From the NCBI GenBank assembly GCA_963835955.1, contig CAWIHZ010000005.1:738161-802160 (forward strand): DNA of 64,000 nucleotides, read 5' to 3'. The DNA is from Roseiarcus sp963835955 (GTDB lineage: Bacteria > Pseudomonadota > Alphaproteobacteria > Rhizobiales > Beijerinckiaceae). The notes beneath the pieces were generated by a model that saw nothing but the letters and a program-made list of their open reading frames with translations, did no database searches and had not been told where the DNA came from. A program made the translations under genes and the position numbers. Every line of letters starts with the position of its first letter. Position 1 is the stretch's first letter. Below, piece by piece: positions 33,101 to 42,241 of the stretch.

Positions 33101-35212
33101 TCAGCGCCGCCCGTTCGCCAATGCGCTGAGAATGGCTCGCGCCCGGCGCTCTGCGAAGGCGGCGGCGACGTCCGGGCCGACTTTGAGGCGCCAGTTCGGG
33201 CGTTCGCGGTCCGTTCCGGGCAGATTGGTCGCGATCGTCTGGCCAACGAGGTCGTCGAACTGGGCGTGAGCGAGGATTGAGCCCGAGCCGCCGATCAGCG
33301 CATGCACGGCAGCAGCGGTCGCGTCGTCGAGCGGGGCATCCTCGCTCTGGGTGGAGGCGACGAGCCCAGCGGTGAGGAGGGCGGCGAGCAGGCCGCGTTT
33401 TTCCTCGAGCCGGGCCGCGATCGCCTCGCCCGCCTTGGCCAGAGTGAGAAGGCCAAGCGACAGCCGCTCGGCGATGTCGGAGCCCCCCCACCAGCCGGCG
33501 AGCGTCGCCAGATCGTGGGTCGCCACGCAAGCGACTGACATCGGCGGATAAGAGGCCGGCGGCAGAACCTCCGCTCCCTTCCGCTCAAACCACAGCACCC
33601 GCATGCCTTGAATATTGGCGCGCGCCAGTCGGGCGCGAAAACCCTCGGGGACGGTGCCGAGATCCTCGCCGACCACCATGCATCGGCCGCGCTGGCTCTC
33701 CAGTGCGATATGGCCAATGAGATCGTCGAGCGGGTAGGCGAGATAGGCGCCTTCCGCCGCGGCTGCGCCGTCGGGGATGAGAAAGAGCCGCTGCAAGCCC
33801 ATTGCATGGTCTATGCGCAACATGCCGGCGTGGCGCATATTGGCCCGGTAGAGCGCGCTCAAGCCGGTCCAGCCCTCACGCGCCCCTGCGAGCGGATTGG
33901 GCGCGGGCAGGTTCCAGTTCTGCCCCTGCGCCGCGAATTGGTCCGGCGGCGCGCCGATGGCCGCGCCTTGAGCGAGTTCGGCGGCATGCGCCCAGGATTC
34001 CGCCCCGTCCGGCGCGGCCCCGACCGCGAGGTCGCGGTAGAAGCCGATCTCCAGGCCCGCACCGCGCGCGCGTTCGGCGGCGTGGCCGAGCTGGCGGTCG
34101 GCGAGCCATTGGCAGAAAATGGCGAAGTCGAAGGCGTTGGGATCTTTGGCGATCGCATCTTCGATCGCTTTCGCTTCGCCCTCCCGCAAGGCTCTCGGCC
34201 ACGCCCGCCAATTCTGGCCGGCTTCTCCTCTTGCGATCGCCTGGAAGGCGGCGAAGCGCCGCAGCGCCTGGCCGCCCGCCCCGACGAAGGCCGAGAAGTC
34301 GCTCATCAGCGCCTGGCCAGGCCGTGCGGCGCGCGCGCGGGCGAAAGCCGCATGAAGAGCTTCCAGCGCGGCGCTCTTGATGCGCCAAACCGCCCGATAG
34401 TCGACGATTTTTGTCGCCGCGGCGGCCGTGATCGCGGGTCTGAGCGCGGTGAGAGCGGTCTCGAGCGCATCGTCGCGCGGCATCGCGGAATTGTCGAGAA
34501 CGTCGATCAGGATCGGATCGAGGAAGCGCCGGTCGGACGGGTGATAGGGACTGCACCGCTCCCGGTCGAGTGGGAACAGCATGTGCATCGGGCTCACCCC
34601 GAGATAGGCAGCGCCGGCGCCGCCCGCCTGTTCGCCCGCGATCGCCAGCGTGGAGAGGTCGCCGATTCCTTGATCTCCAAGGCCCGGCGCCGCGCGGCGC
34701 AGCGCATAAAGTTGGGCGGCGACGCCGAACCGTTTGCGTAACGCCGCCTTTGGCCCGTAGGCTTCGGGCGGCGCGATCGTCAGCGCGCATTCGACGCCGT
34801 CAACGAACAGGAGATGCCGGCCGATCGGCGCCTCGGGCAGCGGAATCGCTCGTTCCGATACAGTGCGCCCGTCTGGGAGCTGGCGGCAGGGGCCGCCGAT
34901 TCCTTCGACGCGCCATTCGAAGATTGTCCCGTCCTCGCACTCGATCCGGGCCTCCGCCGCTTGCGGCCCACCGCGCAACGGGGCGGCCAGCGGCTCGTCG
35001 AGGCGCAGCACAAGTGAGAAAGGCAGCCGGCGCAGGCGCGTTTCGTCGATGACGCGGGCCATGCTCTCACGCGCCTCAGCTTGGCTGGCGGCGCCAAGAC
35101 CGAGCGCCGACAACAGGGCGATCTTGGTCTCTGGCGAGACGGTCGTGCGTTTTCCCGCGAGGTCCCACCACTCGGAAGCAATTCCAGTAAGGCTGGCGAG
35201 CGCATCAATCAT
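33101..35212 (-). CDS. malQ: 4-alpha-glucanotransferase (amylomaltase)
   Basis: A 703-residue GH77 enzyme that moves glucan segments between maltodextrins, recycling the short chains left by glycogen breakdown. An N-terminal accessory region of about 140 residues precedes the barrel, as in the long MalQ form. Catalytic blocks visible are LGVSPMHMLFPLDRERCSPY, MLRIDHAMGLQRLFLIPDG (nucleophile Asp), VVGEDLGTVPEGFRARL (acid/base Glu) and VACVATHDLATLAGWW (third Asp). It is the last gene of the glycogen operon; its start codon overlaps the glgX stop by ATGA. No terminator on this strand is obvious. Confidence 0.95.
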   Translation of the reverse strand: MIDALASLTGIASEWWDLAGKRTTVSPETKIALLSALGLGAASQAEARESMARVIDETRLRRLPFSLVLRLDEPLAAPLRGGPQAAEARIECEDGTIFEWRVEGIGGPCRQLPDGRTVSERAIPLPEAPIGRHLLFVDGVECALTIAPPEAYGPKAALRKRFGVAAQLYALRRAAPGLGDQGIGDLSTLAIAGEQAGGAGAAYLGVSPMHMLFPLDRERCSPYHPSDRRFLDPILIDVLDNSAMPRDDALETALTALRPAITAAAATKIVDYRAVWRIKSAALEALHAAFARARAARPGQALMSDFSAFVGAGGQALRRFAAFQAIARGEAGQNWRAWPRALREGEAKAIEDAIAKDPNAFDFAIFCQWLADRQLGHAAERARGAGLEIGFYRDLAVGAAPDGAESWAHAAELAQGAAIGAPPDQFAAQGQNWNLPAPNPLAGAREGWTGLSALYRANMRHAGMLRIDHAMGLQRLFLIPDGAAAAEGAYLAYPLDDLIGHIALESQRGRCMVVGEDLGTVPEGFRARLARANIQGMRVLWFERKGAEVLPPASYPPMSVACVATHDLATLAGWWGGSDIAERLSLGLLTLAKAGEAIAARLEEKRGLLAALLTAGLVASTQSEDAPLDDATAAAVHALIGGSGSILAHAQFDDLVGQTIATNLPGTDRERPNWRLKVGPDVAAAFAERRARAILSALANGRR

Positions 35213-37257
35213 ATCCGCGCTTGGCGGCCCTGACCGGGGGCGCCCGGGGCCGCTGGAATTTCCGCCAGCAGGATTGAGGAGCGGGCCCGAAGCCGCGTCC
35301 GGTTGGCGATCGGGAACGGACGCTCGGTCGCTTCCGGGTCATAGGTGTCAATGAGCCCGCGCCACGCCATGCCGGCGCGGGGCAGTGGCAGGCTGAGCTC
35401 CGCATCGTCGTTCGAGCGGTTCATCGCAAAGGCGACGCGATCGACGCCGTCGGCGTGCGGCGCGCCGAAGACGGCGACCAGAACCGCGCCGACCGGATCG
35501 CTCCATGTTGAGGCGGTCATTGGGCCGTCCGCATCGCGCCACTCGACATCGGGCAGATGGCTCGAGTTGAAGGGGGCGCCGGTCAGGAAGGCGTCGCGCG
35601 ACAGCGCCGGATGAATGCGGCGAATTGCCGCCAGCCGGCCGGTGAAGGCGACGAGCGAGGCGTCGGCGACTCTCCAGTCGATCGCAGTCGTCGCATTGTC
35701 CTGGGCGTAGGCATTGTTGTTGCCGCCCTGGCTGAAACCGAGTTCGGCCCCCATCCCCAGCATCGGGGTTCCGCGAGAGGCGAACAGCAGCGTCATCAGA
35801 TTGCGCTGATCGCGCGCCCGCGCGGCGGCGATCTCCGGGTCCGCGCTCGGCCCCTCAACTCCATGGTTCCAGGAGTTGTTGTTGTCCGTGCCGTCGCGAT
35901 TGTGCTCGCCGTTCGCCTCGTTGTGCTTATGGGCGTAAGCGACCAGATCGCCAAGCGTGAAGCCGTCGTGCGCAACGACGTAGTTGACGCTCTTCGACGG
36001 CGCCGCGGCATGCGCGAAAATGTCGCGGGAGCCCGCGATCCGCGTCGCAATCTCGCCGCGTAGTCCAATGTCGCCACGCCAGAAACGGCGCGCCGCGTCG
36101 CGAAAGCGGTCGTTCCATTCGGCGAAGCCGGGGCCGAATTGCCCAAGCCGGTAGCCGCCGGGGCCCACGTCCCAGGGTTCGGCGATGAGCCGCGCCTGGG
36201 CGAGCACCGGATCGTCCGCCAACGCCTGAAAGAACGGCGCATGCGGGTCGAAGCCTTCGTCGGTGCGCCCGAGCGCAGTCGCGAGATCGAAACGGAAGCC
36301 GTCGATTCCACCGAAAATCATCCAGCGCCTGAGAGCGCCGATCGCCATGTCAACGACGATCGGGCGGTCGAGCGCCAGACAATTGCCGGTGCCCGCGTCG
36401 TTGACGTAGGTCGCCGGGTTTTTCGGATCGAGACGAAACCAGGTCGCGTTATCGAGACCGCGAAACGACAGGGTCGGTCCGAACTGGTCGCTCTCGCCAT
36501 TGTGGTTGAAGACGACGTCGAGGATCGCCTCCATCCCCGCCGCGTGCAGCGCGTCGGTCGCCGCGCGCACGTCCGCCCAGCCTCCTGGCGCAAGCCGCGG
36601 ATCGGGCGCGCCGAACACGACCGCGTTGTAACCCCACGCGTTCGAGAGACCGAGCGGCGGCAAGTGACGTTCATCGACGAAGGCGTCCGCCGGCATGACC
36701 TCGACCGCCGTGACGCCGAGCGCGGCCAGATGCGCGATCGAGGCGGCATGGGCGAGCCCCAGGAAGGTCCCGCGCTCGCTTTCCGGGATCGCCGGGTTGA
36801 GGCGGGAAAAGCCCCGCACGTTGAGCTCATAAACGACGAGCGCTTCCGGCGCCACGCGCTTGCGGCCAGGCTCGCCGGCCGGCGGCGCGCCGGTGATGGC
36901 TTTCGGCGCAAAAGGGCCACTGTCGTCTCCGAATTTGAACATCGAAGGATGGAGGCGGAATGGTCTGTCAAATCGCCAGGCGTAAGGATCGGCGAGCAGT
37001 TTAGACGGGTCGAAACGGGCCCCTTGTGCTGGATCGTAGGGTCCCTCGACACGAAAGCCGTATCGGGTCCCGACGCCGAAGCCCGAAGCAAAGCCGTGAA
37101 GGACGCCGCGCGTGTCGCGGGTCATCGAGGCGCGGAAAGCCTCGCGATCGCCGTCATAGAGGCAAAGCGAAGCGCTCTCCGCGTTGGGAAGAACGAGCGC
37201 CGCCTCGAGGCCGCGCGCCGAAACGGCGACTCCGAGTTCGCCCTCCGGTTCGTTCAT
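35209..37257 (-). CDS. glgX: Glycogen debranching enzyme GlgX
   Basis: A 682-residue GH13 isoamylase-type enzyme removing the short branches left by glycogen phosphorylase. An N-terminal CBM48-like domain (GVAVSARGLEAALVLPNAES) precedes the barrel. Barrel blocks are AILDVVFNHNGESD, GIDGFRFDLATALGR (nucleophile Asp), LIAEPWDVGPGGYRLGQF (acid Glu) and VVAHDGFTLGDLVAYAHKHN. The ATG at 37257 is chosen because it overlaps the glgA stop (ATGA); an upstream frame of 20 codons is unsupported. At the other end it overlaps malQ. The length matches GlgX. Confidence 0.95.
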   Translation of the reverse strand: MNEPEGELGVAVSARGLEAALVLPNAESASLCLYDGDREAFRASMTRDTRGVLHGFASGFGVGTRYGFRVEGPYDPAQGARFDPSKLLADPYAWRFDRPFRLHPSMFKFGDDSGPFAPKAITGAPPAGEPGRKRVAPEALVVYELNVRGFSRLNPAIPESERGTFLGLAHAASIAHLAALGVTAVEVMPADAFVDERHLPPLGLSNAWGYNAVVFGAPDPRLAPGGWADVRAATDALHAAGMEAILDVVFNHNGESDQFGPTLSFRGLDNATWFRLDPKNPATYVNDAGTGNCLALDRPIVVDMAIGALRRWMIFGGIDGFRFDLATALGRTDEGFDPHAPFFQALADDPVLAQARLIAEPWDVGPGGYRLGQFGPGFAEWNDRFRDAARRFWRGDIGLRGEIATRIAGSRDIFAHAAAPSKSVNYVVAHDGFTLGDLVAYAHKHNEANGEHNRDGTDNNNSWNHGVEGPSADPEIAAARARDQRNLMTLLFASRGTPMLGMGAELGFSQGGNNNAYAQDNATTAIDWRVADASLVAFTGRLAAIRRIHPALSRDAFLTGAPFNSSHLPDVEWRDADGPMTASTWSDPVGAVLVAVFGAPHADGVDRVAFAMNRSNDDAELSLPLPRAGMAWRGLIDTYDPEATERPFPIANRTRLRARSSILLAEIPAAPGAPGQGRQARI

Positions 37258-38708
37258 GGAGTCGGGCCGGCGATGGAGCGATATAGCGCGGCGTAACGCT
37301 TCGCCGGGGTCCCCCACGAGACGTCCGCCCGCATGCCGTTGAGCCTCAGACGCCGCGTCGCCAGCGGATCACGAATCATCTCCAGCGCGCGGTCGAGCGC
37401 GTAAGCCAGGGCCTCGACCGAGGGCGGAGAGAACTGGAACCCGGTCGCTACGCCGGCGGCGGCGGCCGCCTCGTTGGCGTCGATCACCGTGTCGGCGAGG
37501 CCCCCCACGCGCGACACGACCGGCAGCGCGCCGTAGCGCAAGGCGCAGAGCTGCGTCAGGCCGCACGGCTCGAAGCGCGACGGGACCAGGATGAAATCAG
37601 CGCCAGCCTGGATCAGATGAGCGAGCTTCTCTTCATAGCCGAAGACGCAACCAACCGAGCCCCTTCCCGCGCCTGCGGCGGCGGCGAAGCCCGATTCCAG
37701 CGCCCGTTCACCGGATCCAAGCAGCGCGAGCTGTCCTCCCTTGGCGATGAGACCCGGAAGAGCCCGCAGCAGCAGGTCGAGGCCCTTCTGGTGCGAGAGG
37801 CGCGAAACGACGCCGAATAGCGGCCGATCGACGTCCGGGGCCAGTCCCATCCTAGCCTGGAGAGCGGCTTTGTTGCGCACGCGCGCGTCGATGCGCATCG
37901 CCGTATAGTTCTGCGCCACTTCGGGGTCGGTCGCCGGATTCCAGACGCTGTCGTCGATGCCGTTGCGAATGCCCATCACCACTGAGGCGCGCGCGCGCAG
38001 GAGACCGTCGAGCGCCATTCCGAATTCCGGCGTCATGATCTCGCGTGCGTAGGTCGGCGAGACGGTGGTGATGCGGTCGGAGACCTGGAGACCCGCCTTC
38101 AGGAAGCCGACGCCGCCGAAATATTCGACCCCGTCGATCGTAAGCGCGCGGTCAGGCAAACCCAGTTGGCCGAATACGGACACGGGAAAATGGCCCTGAA
38201 ACGCCAGGTTGTGGATGGTGATCGCCGTGCCGGGGCGAGGTCCGTCCTGGAAATGAAGGTAGGCGGGCGCCAGCGCGGCCTGCCAGTCGTGCGCATGAAC
38301 GACGCCCGGCCGAAATCCGGCGATCGCGCCGAGCCCAATGTCGGCGCCGACACGCGCGAGCGCGGCGAAACGTCGCGCATTGTCGGGCCAATCCAGTCCG
38401 TCCGCGCCGAGATAGGGGTTGCCCGGCCGCTGGTAGAGATGGGGAGCGTCAAGGGCGAACAGATCGAGGTCCGCGGCCCTTCCGGCGAGCACGCGCGCCG
38501 ATCCCCCGAAAAGGTCGCCATACTCGCGCGCGGTCTTGGCATGGGCGAGCTTTGCTTTCACCGCCGGATAGGCGGGAACGAGCGTTCGCACTTCGAGGCC
38601 CTCACGCGCCAGCGCGCCGGGCAAGGCTCCCGCGACGTCGGCAAGCCCGCCGGTCTTCACCAGTGGAAAGATCTCGGAGGCGACGGACAGAACTTTCAAC
38701 TCGCTCAT
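37254..38708 (-). CDS. glgA: Glycogen synthase GlgA (ADP-glucose)
   Basis: A 484-residue GT5 glycosyltransferase extending alpha-1,4 chains from ADP-glucose. KVLSVASEIFPLVKTGGLADV includes the KTGGL motif that binds the nucleotide sugar (split here as K-T-G-G-L). VHAHDWQAALAP, TIHNLAFQG and TVSPTYAREI are family blocks. The C-terminal Rossmann domain has FGVVSRLSHQKGLDLLL and PSRFEPCGLTQLCALRYG, with the conserved Glu in R-F-E-P-C-G-L. Starts and ends overlap glgC and glgX by ATGA, so expression is translationally coupled. Confidence 0.96.
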   Translation of the reverse strand: MSELKVLSVASEIFPLVKTGGLADVAGALPGALAREGLEVRTLVPAYPAVKAKLAHAKTAREYGDLFGGSARVLAGRAADLDLFALDAPHLYQRPGNPYLGADGLDWPDNARRFAALARVGADIGLGAIAGFRPGVVHAHDWQAALAPAYLHFQDGPRPGTAITIHNLAFQGHFPVSVFGQLGLPDRALTIDGVEYFGGVGFLKAGLQVSDRITTVSPTYAREIMTPEFGMALDGLLRARASVVMGIRNGIDDSVWNPATDPEVAQNYTAMRIDARVRNKAALQARMGLAPDVDRPLFGVVSRLSHQKGLDLLLRALPGLIAKGGQLALLGSGERALESGFAAAAGAGRGSVGCVFGYEEKLAHLIQAGADFILVPSRFEPCGLTQLCALRYGALPVVSRVGGLADTVIDANEAAAAAGVATGFQFSPPSVEALAYALDRALEMIRDPLATRRLRLNGMRADVSWGTPAKRYAALYRSIAGPTP

Positions 38709-39988
38709 TGAGCGAGCTTGTCGATCATCGGCCCGGTGATCAACGTCACGCCTTGATCCGTGCGCCGGAATCTCTTGGCGTCGAGTTCCGGGTCCTCGCC
38801 GACCACCAGACCGTCGGGAATGGTCACGTCGCTGTCGATGATCACCTTGCTCAGCCGCACGTTTTGGCCAATTTGCACATAGGGCAGCACGACCGCCTCA
38901 TGGATCGTGGAGTAGGAATGGACGTGCACGCCGGTGAACACCAGCGAACGGCTGATCGACGCGCCCGAAATGATGCAGCCGCCCGAAAGGAGAGACGCGG
39001 TCGCTTGTCCGCGCCGGCCCTCGACGTCATGCACGAATTTCGCCGGCGGCGTGATCTCGCCGTAAGTCCAGATCGGCCAGCCGCGATCGTAGAGGTCGAG
39101 ATCGGGGACGACGTCGGTCAGGTCGATATTGGCGGCCCAATAGGCGTCGACGGTTCCGACATCGCGCCAATAGTGCCTGGCCTCCCCGGTCGAGATCACG
39201 CACGAATGAGAAAAGTGGTGCGCGACCGCTTTGCCGTTCTTGACGATGTAGGGGATGATGTCCTTGCCGAAATCATGGCTCGAATTCGGATCGGCCGCGT
39301 CGCGCTTCAGCATGTCGATCAGGAACGTGGTCTCGAATACGTAGATGCCCATGCTGCAGAGCGCGACGTCGGGTTTGCCCGGCATATGCGGCGGGTTCTT
39401 AGGCTTTTCCAGGAAGGCGAAGATCACGTCATTCGCGTCGACATGCATGACGCCAAAGGCCGTGGCCTCCTCGAGCGAGGCCTCGAGACAGCCGACCGTC
39501 ACGTCCGCGCCCGAGTCGACGTGCTGCTGCAACATCTTCTCGTAGTCCATCTTGTAAATGTGGTCGCCGGCGAGCAGGACGATGAAGAGCGGACGATAGC
39601 TCTCGATGATGTCGATGTTCTGAAAGACCGCGTCAGCCGTGCCCAGGTACCACATGGTCTCGGACACGCGCTGCGAGGCGGGCAGGATGTCGAAACTCTC
39701 GTTCCGCTCGGGGCGGAAGAAGTTCCATCCGCGCTGCAGGTGGCGTATGAGGCTGTGGGCCTTGTATTGCGTGGCGACCGCTATGCGGCGAATGCCTGAG
39801 TTGAGCGCGTTTGAGAGAGCGAAGTCGATGATGCGCGACTTGCCGGCGAAATAGACCGCGGGCTTGGCCCGGCGGTCAGTGAGTTCGAGGAGTCTGCTGC
39901 CGCGGCCGCCGGCCAGAACGTAGGCCATCGCGTGGCGAGCGTAGGGCGCCGAAACGCCGAGCTCCTTGGCTGTCTTCGTCCTGGCCAT
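38705..39988 (-). CDS. glgC: Glucose-1-phosphate adenylyltransferase GlgC
   Basis: A 427-residue ADP-glucose pyrophosphorylase, the committed and allosterically controlled step of glycogen synthesis. The N-terminal nucleotidyltransferase has AYVLAGGRGSRLLELTDRRA (PPi/ATP loop), KPAVYFAGKSRIIDFALSNA and GTADAVFQN. AGDHIYKMDYEKML carries the metal-binding Asp, FAFLEKP the sugar-phosphate Glu-Lys, and YWRDVGTVDAYW the C-terminal binding loop. The left-handed beta-helix at the C-terminus (SLLSGGCIISGASISRSLVF) follows. It lies 12 nt after glgB and overlaps glgA. Confidence 0.97.
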   Translation of the reverse strand: MARTKTAKELGVSAPYARHAMAYVLAGGRGSRLLELTDRRAKPAVYFAGKSRIIDFALSNALNSGIRRIAVATQYKAHSLIRHLQRGWNFFRPERNESFDILPASQRVSETMWYLGTADAVFQNIDIIESYRPLFIVLLAGDHIYKMDYEKMLQQHVDSGADVTVGCLEASLEEATAFGVMHVDANDVIFAFLEKPKNPPHMPGKPDVALCSMGIYVFETTFLIDMLKRDAADPNSSHDFGKDIIPYIVKNGKAVAHHFSHSCVISTGEARHYWRDVGTVDAYWAANIDLTDVVPDLDLYDRGWPIWTYGEITPPAKFVHDVEGRRGQATASLLSGGCIISGASISRSLVFTGVHVHSYSTIHEAVVLPYVQIGQNVRLSKVIIDSDVTIPDGLVVGEDPELDAKRFRRTDQGVTLITGPMIDKLAQ

Positions 39989-40000
39989 CCTGAACTCCTG

Positions 40001-42232
40001 TCAGGGCGCCGCTCCGTCGGCGCCGGGTGGGGTGAATACAAGGAACAAGGTCGAAAGCGGCGGAAGGACCAAAGCCGCTGAAGCCGGGAAGCCGTGCGAA
40101 GGCCGCGCCTGCGCCGCAACCCCGCCGAAATTGCCCATATTTGAACCTCCATAAGGACTGGCGTCGCTGTTGAGCGCCTCGCGCCAATGGCCTTCGTAGG
40201 GCAGACCGAGCAGATAATTCTGGCGCGGCTCGGGCGTGAAATTGCAGACGACCGCGACCGGCGGATCGCTCGGCGCGCCGCGGCGCAGAAAGGCGAGCAC
40301 GGACTGTGTGTCGTCGTTGACGACGATCCAGCGGAAGCCTTCCGGCTCGCAGTCGCGCACATGGAGCGCCGGCGTTTCGCGATAAAGCCGGTTGAGGTCG
40401 CGGATCAGCGCCTGCACGCCCTGATGCGGCCAATGTTCGAGCAGCCACCAGGGCAGGGACTCCATCGCGTTCCACTCGCTCGTCTGCCCGAACTCCTGGC
40501 CCATGAACAGGAGCTTCTTGCCGGGATGGCCCCACATGAAGCCATAGAAGGCGCGGGCGTTGGCGAAACGGCGCCACTCGTCGCCCGGCATCTTGGCGAC
40601 CAGCGAGCCTTTGCCGTGCACCACCTCGTCGTGCGAGATCGGCAGCACGAAATTCTCGCTGAAGGCGTAAAGAAGCCCGAACGTCATTTTGTCGTGGTTC
40701 CAGCGGCGATAGATTGGATCGCGCGACATGTAGTCGAGCGTGTCGTGCATCCAACCCATGTTCCATTTGAAGCCGAAACCGAGTCCGCCGTGGTCGGTCG
40801 GGCGCGAGACCCCGGGAAACGCAGTTGATTCCTCCGCGATCGTCACCGCGCCCGGAAAGCCGCCATAGACGAGTTCGTTGGCGCGGCGGAGGAAGGCGAT
40901 CGCCTCGCGGTTCTCCCTGCTGCCGTCCGCGTTGGGCAGCCATTCGCCCTCGCGGCGCGAATAATCAAGGTACAACATCGAAGCGACCGCGTCGACGCGC
41001 AGCCCGTCGATATGGAAACGGTCGACCCAATAGAGCGCGTTGGCGTAAAGGAAATTCGCGACTTCGTGCCGGCCGAAATTGTAGATCGCCGTGTTCCAGT
41101 CGGGATGGAAGCCCTTGCGTGGATCAGCATGCTCGTAAAGCGCTGTGCCGTCGAATCGCGCGAGGCCATGTTCGTCGGTCGGGAAATGCGCCGGCGCCCA
41201 GTCAAGAATTATGCCAAGTCCAACGGCGTGCGCCCGGTCGACGAAGCGCGCGAAGCCGGCCGGCTCACCGAAGCGGCGCGTGGGCGCGAACAGGCCAATC
41301 GGCTGGTAACCCCAGGATTCGTCGAGCGGATGTTCGCTGATCGGCATGAGCTCGATATGGGTGTAGCCCATGTCCGTTGCGTAGGGGATCAACTGGTCGG
41401 CGAACTCGTCATAGGTGAGAAAGCGCCCGTCCTCGCCGCGCCGCCAAGAGCCGAGATGGACCTCGTAGATCGACATCGGCTTGCGCCGCGGTTCGCCGTC
41501 GCCCCGCAGGGCCATGTAGTCGGCGTCGGTCCAGGGGAAATCGGCGCTGTCGGCGACCACGGAGGCGGTCGAGGGGCGCAGCTCCGCCTCGAAGCCGAAC
41601 GGGTCCGCTTTCAGCGGCAAGAGCGCCCCGTCGGGCCCGGCGAGCTCGTATTTGTAGACCGCTCCGACGGTCAGATGGGGGACGAAAATCTCCCACAGGC
41701 CGCTGTCGAAACGCTTGCGCATCTGGCACCGCCGGCCGTCCCAGCGATTGAAGTCGCCGACGATCGAGGCGCGCGTCGCGTTAGGCGCCCAAAGCGCAAA
41801 CAGCACGCCGTCGACGCCTTCGTGGCGCGTGAGCTGGGCGCCGAGCCGGCGATAGAGCTGTCGATGCGAACCCTCGCGTAGCAAATAGTCGTCCAGCGGG
41901 CCCAGCGCCGGCCCAAAAGCGTAGCTATCGATGTATGACGACGTTCCGTGCGCGGTCTCAACTTCGATCCGATAGGCCGGGCGCTCCTTGACCAAGGGGA
42001 TCAACGCCTCGAAGAAATCGTCCTTGCGGCGCGGTAGCTCGGTCAGCAGCTCGCCCTCGCGCGTAAGCGCGCGGACGCGGATTGCGTCGGGCGCGAAGGC
42101 TCGAACGACCCATCCCTTGGGGGTCAAGTGTGGGCCGAGCACAGCGAAAGGATCAGGCTGGCGCGCCGCAGCGATCGCGTCGACGTCCTCCTCCCGCGCT
42201 CTCCAGTCGTCCTCCCGCATTTCGGCCTCCAT
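40001..42232 (-). CDS. glgB: 1,4-alpha-glucan branching enzyme GlgB
   Basis: A 743-residue GH13 enzyme making the alpha-1,6 branches. N-terminal CBM48 modules precede the barrel (ALWAPNATRASIVGDFNRWD). Catalytic blocks are GIILDWAPAHFPTDEHGLA, HIDGLRVDAVASMLYLDYSR (nucleophile Asp, about residue 410), VTIAEESTAFPGVS (acid Glu) and LPISHDEVVHGKGSL (third Asp). A C-terminal beta domain ends the protein. It starts 9 nt after glgP and ends 12 nt before glgC. The length agrees with the full-length form. Confidence 0.96.
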   Translation of the reverse strand: MEAEMREDDWRAREEDVDAIAAARQPDPFAVLGPHLTPKGWVVRAFAPDAIRVRALTREGELLTELPRRKDDFFEALIPLVKERPAYRIEVETAHGTSSYIDSYAFGPALGPLDDYLLREGSHRQLYRRLGAQLTRHEGVDGVLFALWAPNATRASIVGDFNRWDGRRCQMRKRFDSGLWEIFVPHLTVGAVYKYELAGPDGALLPLKADPFGFEAELRPSTASVVADSADFPWTDADYMALRGDGEPRRKPMSIYEVHLGSWRRGEDGRFLTYDEFADQLIPYATDMGYTHIELMPISEHPLDESWGYQPIGLFAPTRRFGEPAGFARFVDRAHAVGLGIILDWAPAHFPTDEHGLARFDGTALYEHADPRKGFHPDWNTAIYNFGRHEVANFLYANALYWVDRFHIDGLRVDAVASMLYLDYSRREGEWLPNADGSRENREAIAFLRRANELVYGGFPGAVTIAEESTAFPGVSRPTDHGGLGFGFKWNMGWMHDTLDYMSRDPIYRRWNHDKMTFGLLYAFSENFVLPISHDEVVHGKGSLVAKMPGDEWRRFANARAFYGFMWGHPGKKLLFMGQEFGQTSEWNAMESLPWWLLEHWPHQGVQALIRDLNRLYRETPALHVRDCEPEGFRWIVVNDDTQSVLAFLRRGAPSDPPVAVVCNFTPEPRQNYLLGLPYEGHWREALNSDASPYGGSNMGNFGGVAAQARPSHGFPASAALVLPPLSTLFLVFTPPGADGAAP

Positions 42233-42241
42233 GCCGTAAGC